From Anaerolineae bacterium (GTDB taxonomy: Bacteria; Chloroflexota; Anaerolineae; Aggregatilineales; UBA2796): a stretch of 64,000 bases of DNA. The stretch lies in contig JAHBVJ010000011.1 of NCBI GenBank assembly GCA_019637615.1, positions 62,001 to 126,000 of the forward strand, in the 5' to 3' direction. Under the pieces are notes generated by a model. The model worked only from the letters and a program-made list of their open reading frames with translations. It was not told the DNA's origin and made no database searches. Made by a program: the position numbers and the translations under genes. Shown one piece after another: positions 1 to 7,725 of the stretch; position 1 is the first letter of the stretch, and every line of letters starts with the position of its first letter.

Positions 1-1
1 C

Positions 2-235
2 TTCACCTACAATATGTCGGACTATCCGTTTCAAGCGAGTTTGGTGAGCGAGATACCGCCGGAAAAAACCGTGATGGTTGCGCTGGAAAGCCCTTACGAC
101 ATCGAATGGAATCTCAATCCAGCCGCCTATGTGACGGCTTTCAATGCCTATCCGGGAGCCATCAAAGCGTCCTGTGAGGTGTTGTTTGGTGCCTATCCAG
201 CCAAAGGCAAATGGAATCTCTCGCCATTGAACTGA
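2..235 (+). CDS. Glycoside hydrolase family 3 (beta-N-acetylhexosaminidase type), C-terminal fragment
   Basis: Only the last 77 codons are in the window; the frame is open from base 2, so the gene begins upstream. The fragment contains ALESPYDIEWNLNP, then TAFNAYPGAIKASCEVLFG and GKWNLSP. This matches the end of the C-terminal sandwich domain of NagZ/YbbD-like GH3 enzymes, where an R/S-x-PYD motif is followed by a Tyr-rich strand, an A-x-x-x-x-LFG helix and G-x-LPVS. Such enzymes remove N-acetylhexosamine from peptidoglycan fragments or other glycans. The substrate cannot be told from this piece. A methionine at base 14 is internal, not a start. The gene ends before a hairpin shared with the convergent hsp20. 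Confidence 0.6.
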   Translation, partial: FTYNMSDYPFQASLVSEIPPEKTVMVALESPYDIEWNLNPAAYVTAFNAYPGAIKASCEVLFGAYPAKGKWNLSPLN

Positions 236-254
236 TCACGGCATGAGGCGTCAA

Positions 255-297
255 GTTACATTGGTGGCAAGCCGCGTATGGTCGCCACCAACGTAAC
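255..297. terminator. Bidirectional hairpin between GH3 and hsp20
   Basis: GTTACATTGGTGGC at 255-268 pairs with GCCACCAACGTAAC at 284-297, with one mismatch in 14 positions and a 15-base loop. It lies between two convergent genes, 20 bases after the GH3 stop and 7 bases after the hsp20 stop. It has no clear U-tract on either strand, so it may work as a transcript 3' end barrier rather than a textbook intrinsic terminator. Confidence 0.6.
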
Positions 298-303
298 TAC
301 CGT

Positions 304-789
304 CTAGGCATCGACCGAGCGAATATTGATGATCTTGGGTTTGCTTTCTTCGACCTTGGGCAAGGTAATGGTCAGCATCCCGCCTTTGAAATCCGCCACC
401 GCCTGATCGCCGCGCACGGCACGTGGGATTTTGACCGAACGTGTGAAGCTGCCTGTCTTGCGCTCACGGCGTAAGTAAGTCACGCCTTCGCCCGACTCGT
501 CGTCACGCACCTCACCCTTGATAGTCAGGACATCGCTGGTGATCGACACATCGATGTCTTCCGGCTGGACGCCATGAATCGGGCCAGCTTTTACGATCAC
601 CGTAGTCTCGGTTTCAGCGACATCAACGGGCAGATTCAACGCACCGCCCGACACATTATTGAGGCCATCAACCACAGCGCTCAATCCATTTTCTACGATC
701 TTAGAGACCGAATCTAGCATTGAGTTTAAGCTTTTCATCGGATCAAATTCGAATTCTGGGGTTCTCCCACTGTCGTTACCATCTGTCAT
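304..789 (-). CDS. Small heat shock protein, Hsp20/alpha-crystallin family
   Basis: ATP-independent holdase chaperone that binds unfolding proteins in the cytoplasm. The 161-residue protein has an alpha-crystallin domain over its C-terminal two thirds: LPVDVAETETTVIVKAGPIHG, then DIDVSITSDVLTIKGE, YLRRERKTGSFTRSVKIPRAV and a closing GMLTITLPKVEE strand with the typical G-x-L-x-I/V-x-LPK. The start at 789 is chosen because AGAGGAG lies about 10 bases upstream. The longer frame to 816 would add nine residues that overlap this ribosome site. The N-terminal arm is short and rich in Asp and Glu. It is a single gene with about 135 bases of upstream non-coding sequence; no CIRCE element was seen. 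Confidence 0.9.
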   Translation of the reverse strand: MTDGNDSGRTPEFEFDPMKSLNSMLDSVSKIVENGLSAVVDGLNNVSGGALNLPVDVAETETTVIVKAGPIHGVQPEDIDVSITSDVLTIKGEVRDDESGEGVTYLRRERKTGSFTRSVKIPRAVRGDQAVADFKGGMLTITLPKVEESKPKIINIRSVDA

Positions 790-924
790 GATACGATTAC
801 TCCTCTTGCATAACATGAAAGGTTATACGCAAGCAGGGCGAATTGGTTGCGAAAACACTCATAATCTTATGCTTATGGTGTGCCTCGCTGCCGGGCGTCC
901 CAGATGGTTACGAGCGGCGGATGC

Positions 925-1665
925 TTATTCAGCGCCTTCTTTGCGGAAATCTACGAAACGATAGCCAACCCCGCGCTCGGTCAGGATGTACTTCGGATTT
1001 TGCGGGTCTTCCTCGATCTTCTCCCGCAAATAATTCACGTACAACCGGACGTAGTGCGTCTCATCGCGGTATTCGTAACCCCACACCTTCGCCAGAAGCT
1101 GCTCATGGGGCACTGTCCATCCGGCGTTCTCGATCAGGTGATATAACAAACGATATTCGGTCGGACGCAGCTTGATGTGCTCGCCCGCCACGATCACTTC
1201 GCGTCGGTTGAAGTCCACGCTCAATCGATCATCGACCTTCAGGATCGACTTTTCTGGCGAATTTGGCATCTCAACGCGACGCAATACAGACTTCAAGCGG
1301 CTGGAGAGTTCGCGTGGGCTGAACGGCTTCGTGATGTAGTCATCCGCGCCTAATTCGAGGCCAAATACCTTGTCATCTTCTTCGCTCTTGGCGGTCAGCA
1401 TGATCACGGGAATGGACGAGAATTCTCGCAGCATCCGCAGCGTTTCGAACCCATCCAAATGTGGCATCATCACGTCCAGCAAGACCGCATCAGGAAGCTG
1501 AGTGCGGATTGCCTCCAGCGCCTGCAAACCGTCATGCGCCTCGATAACTTGATACCCTTCGAGTTCAAGGTTCATGCGGATGAAGCCGATCATGCGTGGT
1601 TCGTCATCGACGACGAGAACTCGCTTCATATCGCGTGGCGTAGCGCGTGGCGCTTTGTTAGTCAT
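925..1665 (-). CDS. OmpR/KdpE-family response regulator (orphan)
   Basis: Two-component transcription factor. The N-terminal receiver starts at RVLVVDDEPRM, with the phospho-acceptor Asp in AVLLDVMMPHLDG, the Thr of VIMLTAKSE and the Lys of ITKPFSPREL. The C-terminal OmpR-type winged helix shows LRPTEYRLLYHLIENAG, the VWGYEYRDETHYVRLYVNYL recognition region and ERGVGYRF. The start at 1665 (MTNKAPRATP) has an AAGG about 12 bases upstream. An internal Met at 1629 begins exactly at the receiver, and the frame is open to 1725. No histidine kinase is next to it, so its partner is elsewhere. Its minus-strand neighbour upstream is an unknown 81-residue protein. Confidence 0.92.
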   Translation of the reverse strand: MTNKAPRATPRDMKRVLVVDDEPRMIGFIRMNLELEGYQVIEAHDGLQALEAIRTQLPDAVLLDVMMPHLDGFETLRMLREFSSIPVIMLTAKSEEDDKVFGLELGADDYITKPFSPRELSSRLKSVLRRVEMPNSPEKSILKVDDRLSVDFNRREVIVAGEHIKLRPTEYRLLYHLIENAGWTVPHEQLLAKVWGYEYRDETHYVRLYVNYLREKIEEDPQNPKYILTERGVGYRFVDFRKEGAE

Positions 1666-1785
1666 CTCATTTTTTACCTTCAGTTGCACGTGCCTTGGTT
1701 CCATTGATGACGCCGTGCAGCGCAACTGCCCATCGGCTGAACCAAGGCATCGATCATCCTTAAGCGATAACTCTCAACGACTGTC

Positions 1786-2031
1786 TTACGAATTGCGGTA
1801 AGGCAGCAGGATTTCTTCTTCCTCACCTGTCGGCAGCACTTCAATGAAATTGATGCGTTGCAGCGGAAAGATCAAGGTGTTGACGTTCGGTTCGATGTTG
1901 CGCAAATCCTTGTTATCTTTGCGGCGCGGATGATGACAGATCAATAAATTGTCAACAGCCTTGGGCATCTCTTCAACATCTACCACCATAGGGTCTTCAT
2001 TGGCAAGGTGAAGTAGCAAGGTATAGGCCAT
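1786..2031 (-). CDS. Conserved-looking small hypothetical protein
   Basis: An 81-residue cytosolic protein of unknown function. GGAG lies about 11 bases before the ATG, supporting translation. It has no signal peptide, membrane segment or recognised domain. The visible features are MAYTLLLHLANEDPMVVDVE at the N-terminus, a basic HHPRRKDNKDL stretch, and a C-terminal half with alternating hydrophobic residues (TLIFPLQRINFIEVLP) that looks like beta strands, followed by a run of four Glu. It sits between the OmpR regulator and the FHA gene on the same strand, about 120 bases from each, so it may be its own transcription unit. Confidence 0.6.
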   Translation of the reverse strand: MAYTLLLHLANEDPMVVDVEEMPKAVDNLLICHHPRRKDNKDLRNIEPNVNTLIFPLQRINFIEVLPTGEEEEILLPYRNS

Positions 2032-2148
2032 AATGCAGATGACTCCATCGTAATGAGAGAATGTGAAAATAAATACAGCAAGGGCACTAGTCTTGTGCCC
2101 TTCCGATAGGACGATTGTTGATGTTTTACCACAAAATGCGTGTTTGCG

Positions 2149-2697
2149 TTACTTCTGCTGTGGTGAAGGCATCGGGAGCGAATTATTACCGTTTCTTTGC
2201 AGCGTCTTGAAGTAAATGTGACAAACGAGCTTCCCGAACTTCACTTCATCGCCATCCCGCAAGATATGTGGACGATTCGGGATTAGGCGTTGACCGTTCA
2301 GAAAGGTGCCGTTTACACTGCCCAGATCGATCAAATTTAGCGATCCATCCCCGCGTCGGATCGCGGCGTGCATCCGCGAAACGCCCTTTTCATAAGCGCC
2401 GAACGGCGTCAGGTCGAGCGTGGGCACATTCGGGCTGGTACCGTCGTAACGTCCCATAGTCGTTTCATCTTGCGGCAGCAAAATCACCGGATCCACGCTG
2501 ACTTCACGGAAGTGGATGACAATTGCCGAGTTATCGTTGAAGCGTGCGGTTCCCCATGTGGCTTTGCCTTCGCCGCTCTCCTGAATATCCAGCGCTTGGG
2601 TCGTGGTAGAAGGCACACCAGCCAACGGTTGACCACATTCTTCACAGAATAGGACACCCTCGAAGTTGGCGTATTTGCAGTTCGGGCAAACTCTCAT
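2149..2697 (-). CDS. Zinc-ribbon plus FHA-domain protein
   Basis: Probable phosphothreonine reader. The N-terminus is a four-cysteine zinc ribbon (CPNCKYANFEGVLFCEECG; Cys 4, 7, 18, 21). A middle linker follows. A forkhead-associated domain at about residues 75-160 keeps the conserved G-R, S-R-x-H (VSRMHAAI), N-G-T (SVNGTFLNG) and D-G-D (LRDGDEVKFG) motifs. It is the last gene of an operon running kinase, phosphatase, DnaJ-VWA, FHA, and begins 5 bases after the DnaJ-VWA stop, which suggests translational coupling because its own ribosome site is weak. By family logic the FHA domain would bind Thr residues phosphorylated by the kinase at 5498-7510; this is inferred. Confidence 0.9.
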   Translation of the reverse strand: MRVCPNCKYANFEGVLFCEECGQPLAGVPSTTTQALDIQESGEGKATWGTARFNDNSAIVIHFREVSVDPVILLPQDETTMGRYDGTSPNVPTLDLTPFGAYEKGVSRMHAAIRRGDGSLNLIDLGSVNGTFLNGQRLIPNRPHILRDGDEVKFGKLVCHIYFKTLQRNGNNSLPMPSPQQK

Positions 2698-2702
2698 GGT
2701 TC

Positions 2703-4214
2703 TTAGTCTTTCGATAATCCGCGTGTCTCATCACTAGAAGGGAGCATTAACATCCGCGTACCGTACTTAAGCTTCTTATGACCTTCTTCTGAGAGGGTAT
2801 TTGTCCCGGATCCAAGGCGCTGGGCTTCTTGCATAGCCACTTGCGCCAATTCAGGCTGACCAGATTGCAGATAGCGTGTCGCCAACTTTTGCAAGCGGTC
2901 GGAGGCTTCGGCGGCATTCCCGTTTTTTAGCGATTCTTCCGCCCGTTGCTGCATACGATAAAGGTTGAGTTTACTCAAGGCATCTAGAATTGCCAATGGC
3001 GGGTCTTCTACCTGTGGCTCTGGTGAAACGACCAAAACACTATCTGTTACGGTTTTGTAACCCCGTCGTTGTTCACGCACAATATCTGCCGTCACGTCTA
3101 CGCGCATAATCGTGCGTGCGTCGCTCGCTTCCATGGCAGGTAAAGTCATCGAAAGTAGCACCGACACAAAACTATGACCGGTCAGTTGTCCGATCGGGAT
3201 CGGATCGACGCCCACGGGCAGCGGCTGTGCGCTTGGCGATAGCCGGAAGATCGACTCGATCTGCACATCGGGATCGGGTGCTAACGAGAGCTGCACACGG
3301 TCGAGTAGTGCGTTGCTCAGGGCGCGGATGTGATCGTTAAGGAAGGCGACCACTTGGTTAGGCGAGCTAATATATTGCATACTCCCGCCCGTGCGCGATA
3401 CCAAGGCATCTAAGAAAGTGTCGTTCCACTCCTCACCAATGCCTAACGCGCTGATGCTAACGCCATTCTGCGCCGCCCGTTCCGCCAATTCAAAACTGAG
3501 CCGTTCGTCGCCATAAGTATGCCCATCCGTGATCAAAATGATGTGGTTGACATATTTAGAACTGTTATGCCGCATATTTTCTTGATAGCCGAGCAGCAAT
3601 CCCTGATACAGTTCGGTCGCGCCCGTCGTTTGGAGCGGCATGATCAGGGACTTCAATTCCTGCTTTTCGACCACCGGATTCGATGCAACCAGTACTTCGG
3701 CACGGTCACTAAATGTCACTAAAGAAAAATAATCGCGGTCGGTAAGTTGGTCTATAAGTTGGAAAGCGGCAATTTTTGTGCGATCTAAGCGCAGCCCCTT
3801 CATCGACAAGCTGCGGTCTACGATCAGCGTCAGATTGAGCGGCGTATGCACTTGCGCGGGCTGATTGACCAACGAGCGATCCGCCGAAAATTCGACCAGC
3901 ATATACAACACTTGCTGTTCCGGAATTGCGGTCAACACGCGGCGGCTTGGCACCACCCGCAGCGACACATACGAACGCTCGAACTGTGCCGCCGGACGTT
4001 GGATATCATATTGACGGCGCAAAGCGGCATCGCTTAAGACTTCGTAAGCTGCCGCAATATCTCGGAATTGGGTAGCTGCCCCCACATACTTATTCACATC
4101 AGGGTGGAAGCGTCGTGCAGCCACCCGATACGCACGACGAATATCATCCGCCGTGCCATTAGGGGGGACGCCGAGAATGCCGTATAAGTCCTGCAACCCC
4201 TTATTATCGGTCAT
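2703..4214 (-). CDS. DnaJ-domain / von Willebrand factor A fusion protein
   Basis: A 503-residue cytoplasmic protein with an unusual fusion. Residues about 8-70 are a J domain with an intact HPD (37-39), which stimulates Hsp70 ATPase. Residues about 125-300 are a VWA domain with a complete metal site: DRSLS (133-137), Thr near 197 in TTGATEL, and TDGHTYGDE. The rest resembles the beta-rich and helical C-terminal part of VWA proteins. There is no signal peptide or membrane helix, so it is an intracellular VWA protein. It lies 100 bases after the PP2C gene and 5 bases before the FHA gene. A role as a scaffold or chaperone adaptor controlled by the phospho-relay is inference. Confidence 0.9.
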   Translation of the reverse strand: MTDNKGLQDLYGILGVPPNGTADDIRRAYRVAARRFHPDVNKYVGAATQFRDIAAAYEVLSDAALRRQYDIQRPAAQFERSYVSLRVVPSRRVLTAIPEQQVLYMLVEFSADRSLVNQPAQVHTPLNLTLIVDRSLSMKGLRLDRTKIAAFQLIDQLTDRDYFSLVTFSDRAEVLVASNPVVEKQELKSLIMPLQTTGATELYQGLLLGYQENMRHNSSKYVNHIILITDGHTYGDERLSFELAERAAQNGVSISALGIGEEWNDTFLDALVSRTGGSMQYISSPNQVVAFLNDHIRALSNALLDRVQLSLAPDPDVQIESIFRLSPSAQPLPVGVDPIPIGQLTGHSFVSVLLSMTLPAMEASDARTIMRVDVTADIVREQRRGYKTVTDSVLVVSPEPQVEDPPLAILDALSKLNLYRMQQRAEESLKNGNAAEASDRLQKLATRYLQSGQPELAQVAMQEAQRLGSGTNTLSEEGHKKLKYGTRMLMLPSSDETRGLSKD

Positions 4215-4314
4215 ACCCTTTTCCTACAACTTGGCATAACGACTCCCAACTTTATTTATCTAGTATAGGAGTTGTTGTCAATGAGAGTCATTTGGCTGAC
4301 CTATTGAACCATAA

Positions 4315-5478
4315 TTAGCCCGGAATCTGCACCACAATCACTGAAATATTATCCAGCCCACCGCGTTCATTCGCTTTTGCTACCAGCGAATCACAGGCTT
4401 CTTGTGGTGATTTTGCCGCGCGCACCAGTTGGATGATCTGCGCTTCCGACAAATGATTCCATAAACCGTCGCTGCACAACATCAAGTACGCTCCCGGAGG
4501 CAAGCGCCGCGTGATGGTGTCCACATCGATGCTTTCATTTTGCCCCAGCGCACGGTACAGCACATTGCGCTGCGGATGGTTAGCCGCTTCCTCTTGCGTC
4601 AATTGATCAAGCTCAATCAACCGCTGCACGAGCGAATGATCACGCGTGATCTGCTCGATGCCATCCACCGAGATCAGGTAGGCACGGCTGTCTCCCACAT
4701 GTGCGATGTACGCCAGATCACCGAGGATGATGGCGGCGGTGCAGGTAGTACCGCCTTCGGGCACTTTTTCCCCAACCATCTGGTTGGCTTTAAGCACCGC
4801 GTCATTCAACACTTCGGAGATGATTGGGCTGTCGTCATCTTGGCTGTACAACAGTTTGAGGAAAAACTCCTCATTGATGTACTTGGCGATAATACGTGTC
4901 GTTAGGGCAGAGGCTTTCTCGCCGTCATGATGCCCGCCCATGCCGTCAGCTACTACGAACAAACCAAAATCCGGCGCGCTGTCCACGCTCAGATTCACGC
5001 TGTACATGGCGTATATGGCATCCTGATTATTGGTACGCACCACCCCAATGTCAGAATTCACCCCGAAGATGATGTGCTTTCCCGGTTTGCTGGCATAGGG
5101 TTCGATAGGAGGTAGTTGACGGGTAGCACCGGGCATCATTGAATCGTCCATTGGTGGTTCGGGCGGTGGTGTAGCGGATGAATTGGCTCCGTTGGTAGAA
5201 GATGTCATTAGTGTTGGGGCGCTTTCCGTCATGACTTCGAGTGCTTTAGGGGGCAGTGACGCGCCCACAGCGGAAGACGAAGTGCTAGTGGAAGCGGCAG
5301 CCGCTGCTTTCGCTTCCACAGCGGGCAGGATCGATATTACAGCCGTAATATCGCTTGCAGCAGCGCCGTTCGCATTGACCGAAGGCGTCGCCGGAGCTGG
5401 CTTAGTGACCACCTCCGGGGGCTTCTCGGCAGGTATCGACGTCGATGACTGACCGAACAAACGGCGCAAAAAATTCAT
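4315..5478 (-). CDS. PP2C-family Ser/Thr protein phosphatase
   Basis: Metal-dependent phosphatase expected to reverse phosphorylation by the adjacent kinase. Residues 1-125 are a low-complexity Ala/Ser/Pro/Thr-rich region of unknown role. The catalytic domain follows: GVNSDIGVVRTNNQDAIYA, the metal-binding VADGMGGHHDGE, GGTTCTAAI, HVGDSRAYLI, TRDHSLVQRLIE, CSDGLWNHL and GGLDNISVIVVQ. All the usual Asp residues are present. The start at 5478 has GGAG 10 bases upstream. The gene begins 19 bases after the kinase stop, so the two are co-transcribed. The long disordered N-terminal tail is not typical of the basic bacterial enzyme and could be a phosphorylation or localisation region. Confidence 0.93.
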   Translation of the reverse strand: MNFLRRLFGQSSTSIPAEKPPEVVTKPAPATPSVNANGAAASDITAVISILPAVEAKAAAAASTSTSSSAVGASLPPKALEVMTESAPTLMTSSTNGANSSATPPPEPPMDDSMMPGATRQLPPIEPYASKPGKHIIFGVNSDIGVVRTNNQDAIYAMYSVNLSVDSAPDFGLFVVADGMGGHHDGEKASALTTRIIAKYINEEFFLKLLYSQDDDSPIISEVLNDAVLKANQMVGEKVPEGGTTCTAAIILGDLAYIAHVGDSRAYLISVDGIEQITRDHSLVQRLIELDQLTQEEAANHPQRNVLYRALGQNESIDVDTITRRLPPGAYLMLCSDGLWNHLSEAQIIQLVRAAKSPQEACDSLVAKANERGGLDNISVIVVQIPG

Positions 5479-5497
5479 GAGTTTGAAACTCCACGTT

Positions 5498-7510
5498 TTA
5501 GAGACTTAGCGCATATAAATGATGGTCTGTTGAGCCAATATACAGCGTCTTATCGACGATACACGGCGACGAGGTGATTGGGCCTCCTGTCGTGTATGTC
5601 CAGCGCAGCTTACCCTTCTTGGCTTCAATGCTGTAGACATTGTGATCGACACAACCGAAATACAGCGCTCCATTCGCGTGCGCGGGCGAACCAACGATCT
5701 GGCTTCCTGCTGTGAAATGCCAGAGTTCGCGTCCGCTTGAGATATCGAACGCATACAGGTTGTTATCTGCCGCGCCGATATAGATCACTTTGCCAACCAA
5801 AATGGGCGAACCAACGAACGCCTTGTTGGCACGAGCGCGCCACATGCCGAATCCGTTTATGATCTCAACGGCGTGTACGTAGTTATCCATCGAACCAAAA
5901 TACGCCACGTTATTATCGATGAGGGGCCATCCTGTGACGGCACGACGCGATTTCGCGTACTTCCATTTGATTTGACCGGAAGTGTCCAGTCCCAACACCT
6001 CGCCGTTTTCGGTCGCCACCACGATGCGGTCATTAGTGACCGCTGCACGGCTGCGCATTTCGGCATTGAGTTCGACCTTCCACTGTACGCGGGCGTTGCT
6101 GCCCATCACGCGCAGTGCATAGAATTTACCATCATCAGCGCCGAAGAAGACAAACCCGCCAGCGACGGTAGCTGTTGAACGGACGGGCATCTGGCCTTCC
6201 GTCTGGAATGACCAACTGACCTTGCCCGTGCGAATATCGACACCGTACAGACGTGTATCTTCCGAACCGAAAATGACAGTGTTTTCTTCCGGCGATATGA
6301 CTGGCGAACTGCTGATGCCACCCTCCGTCGGGTACTTCCAGCGGAAGCTGCCGTCGGCATTGATCGCATACAAGTTATTGTCGTACGCGCCAACGTAGAC
6401 TACACCTTTGTAGAAAGCCGGAATACCGCGAATCTCATCCTCACATTTGAACTTCCACAGCTCTTGGATGCTAATCGCTTCATCGAACCCGTTGTTCGCG
6501 GCAGGCGCTGGCACATTTACCGTTGGCTGCATGATCGGCGGTGTTGAGATTGTCGCTGGCGTGCTCTGGAACTCAACGGTTGGCAGCGGTTGCGGTGTCA
6601 TCGGTGCTGCCACGGGCGCTGGTTGGAGCACGACTGGCGTGGCGGCTCCGCCCATCGCGCTGATCGCATCACGCATTTGCGCTGCGCTCTGGAAGCGGTT
6701 CGTGCCCTGATACTCCACCGCACGCAAGACGATACGCTCGAATTCAACTGGTATCTCTGAATTAATCAGCCGAATCGGGCGTTCGTGGAAGCTGAATGGC
6801 GGCTCAATGCGCGGATCTTTGCGTGTGGCAAGATGGTGCAGGGACGCGCCCAATGCGTAGATGTCGCCTTGTGGTGAGGCTTCGCCGCGATACTGCTCTG
6901 GTGGCGAATAGCCCTCCGTGCCGATCATCGTGCCTTTTTGGTTCGCTTGAAAATTCTTCGCGATACCAAAGTCGATCAGGCGGATTCGCCCTTTATGATC
7001 GACCATGATGTTCGACGGCTTAATATCGCGGAACACGATAGGAGGCTGATTGTTGTGCAAGTAATCGAGTACGTCGCACAGCTCAATCGCCCACTTCTTG
7101 ATCTGCTCGAACGGGATGAAATTGGCGGTAAGGTTGATGATCGCTTCTAGATCGCGCCCGTTGATATAATCCATGACTAAATACGCACGGTCGCGGCTCG
7201 TGAAGTAATCATATATCTTCGGGATCGCCGGATGATCAAGTGCTGCTAGAATGTTGGCCTCACGTTCGAAGGTGCGCTGCATCAATTCGCGCATATTCGA
7301 ATCCGTGTTGAGGTTCAACATCTCCTTGACAGCTAACTTGCGATCTGTTTCCGTGAAGTTCATATCTCTTGCGAGATACACCGATCCCATGCCACCGACG
7401 CCCAAAACGCTCGTTATACGATAACGGTTGTTAAGTGTGGAACCCGGTTGTAGTGAACCGTCTGCTCCCATCGGTGCTTTCTGTTCCCCCGGTAGCCTTT
7501 GTGTATTCAT
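5498..7510 (-). CDS. Ser/Thr protein kinase with C-terminal PQQ-like beta-propeller
   Basis: Hanks-type kinase of 670 residues. The kinase domain (about 29-290) has the glycine loop LGVGGMGSVYLARD, the lysine in AVKEM (62), FRDIKPSN with catalytic Asp 162 and Asn 167, DFG 180-182 and GTEGYSPPEQYRG. The usual His of HRD is Phe. A Pro/Thr/Ala-rich linker (about 295-345) leads to a propeller of PQQ-type repeats of about 40 residues, such as VVYVGAYDNNLYAINADG, VIFGSEDTRLYGVD, VIYIGAADNNLYAFD and LYIGSTDHHLYAL. No transmembrane helix is seen, so the propeller is likely cytoplasmic, where it may sense a ligand or bind protein. It is the first gene of the four-gene operon. The Met at 7471 is an alternative start. 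Confidence 0.93.
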   Translation of the reverse strand: MNTQRLPGEQKAPMGADGSLQPGSTLNNRYRITSVLGVGGMGSVYLARDMNFTETDRKLAVKEMLNLNTDSNMRELMQRTFEREANILAALDHPAIPKIYDYFTSRDRAYLVMDYINGRDLEAIINLTANFIPFEQIKKWAIELCDVLDYLHNNQPPIVFRDIKPSNIMVDHKGRIRLIDFGIAKNFQANQKGTMIGTEGYSPPEQYRGEASPQGDIYALGASLHHLATRKDPRIEPPFSFHERPIRLINSEIPVEFERIVLRAVEYQGTNRFQSAAQMRDAISAMGGAATPVVLQPAPVAAPMTPQPLPTVEFQSTPATISTPPIMQPTVNVPAPAANNGFDEAISIQELWKFKCEDEIRGIPAFYKGVVYVGAYDNNLYAINADGSFRWKYPTEGGISSSPVISPEENTVIFGSEDTRLYGVDIRTGKVSWSFQTEGQMPVRSTATVAGGFVFFGADDGKFYALRVMGSNARVQWKVELNAEMRSRAAVTNDRIVVATENGEVLGLDTSGQIKWKYAKSRRAVTGWPLIDNNVAYFGSMDNYVHAVEIINGFGMWRARANKAFVGSPILVGKVIYIGAADNNLYAFDISSGRELWHFTAGSQIVGSPAHANGALYFGCVDHNVYSIEAKKGKLRWTYTTGGPITSSPCIVDKTLYIGSTDHHLYALSL

Positions 7511-7725
7511 CTCCCAACCCTAGCAAAAAGTGCAACGGCAGTATGAAGTGACGCGGGGATATTGGATAAACGCGCCAACACGATTATAGAGTAGGATTGC
7601 CACCCAACGCAATCTCTCTGCTATCTCGCTTTCATCACTGATCCGATGTTTGATAGATGCTGGTAACTCTGGCTAAAATAGATTGATGTCATTATACGTC
7701 ATCCATGATCAGAAGTATTCATCTT

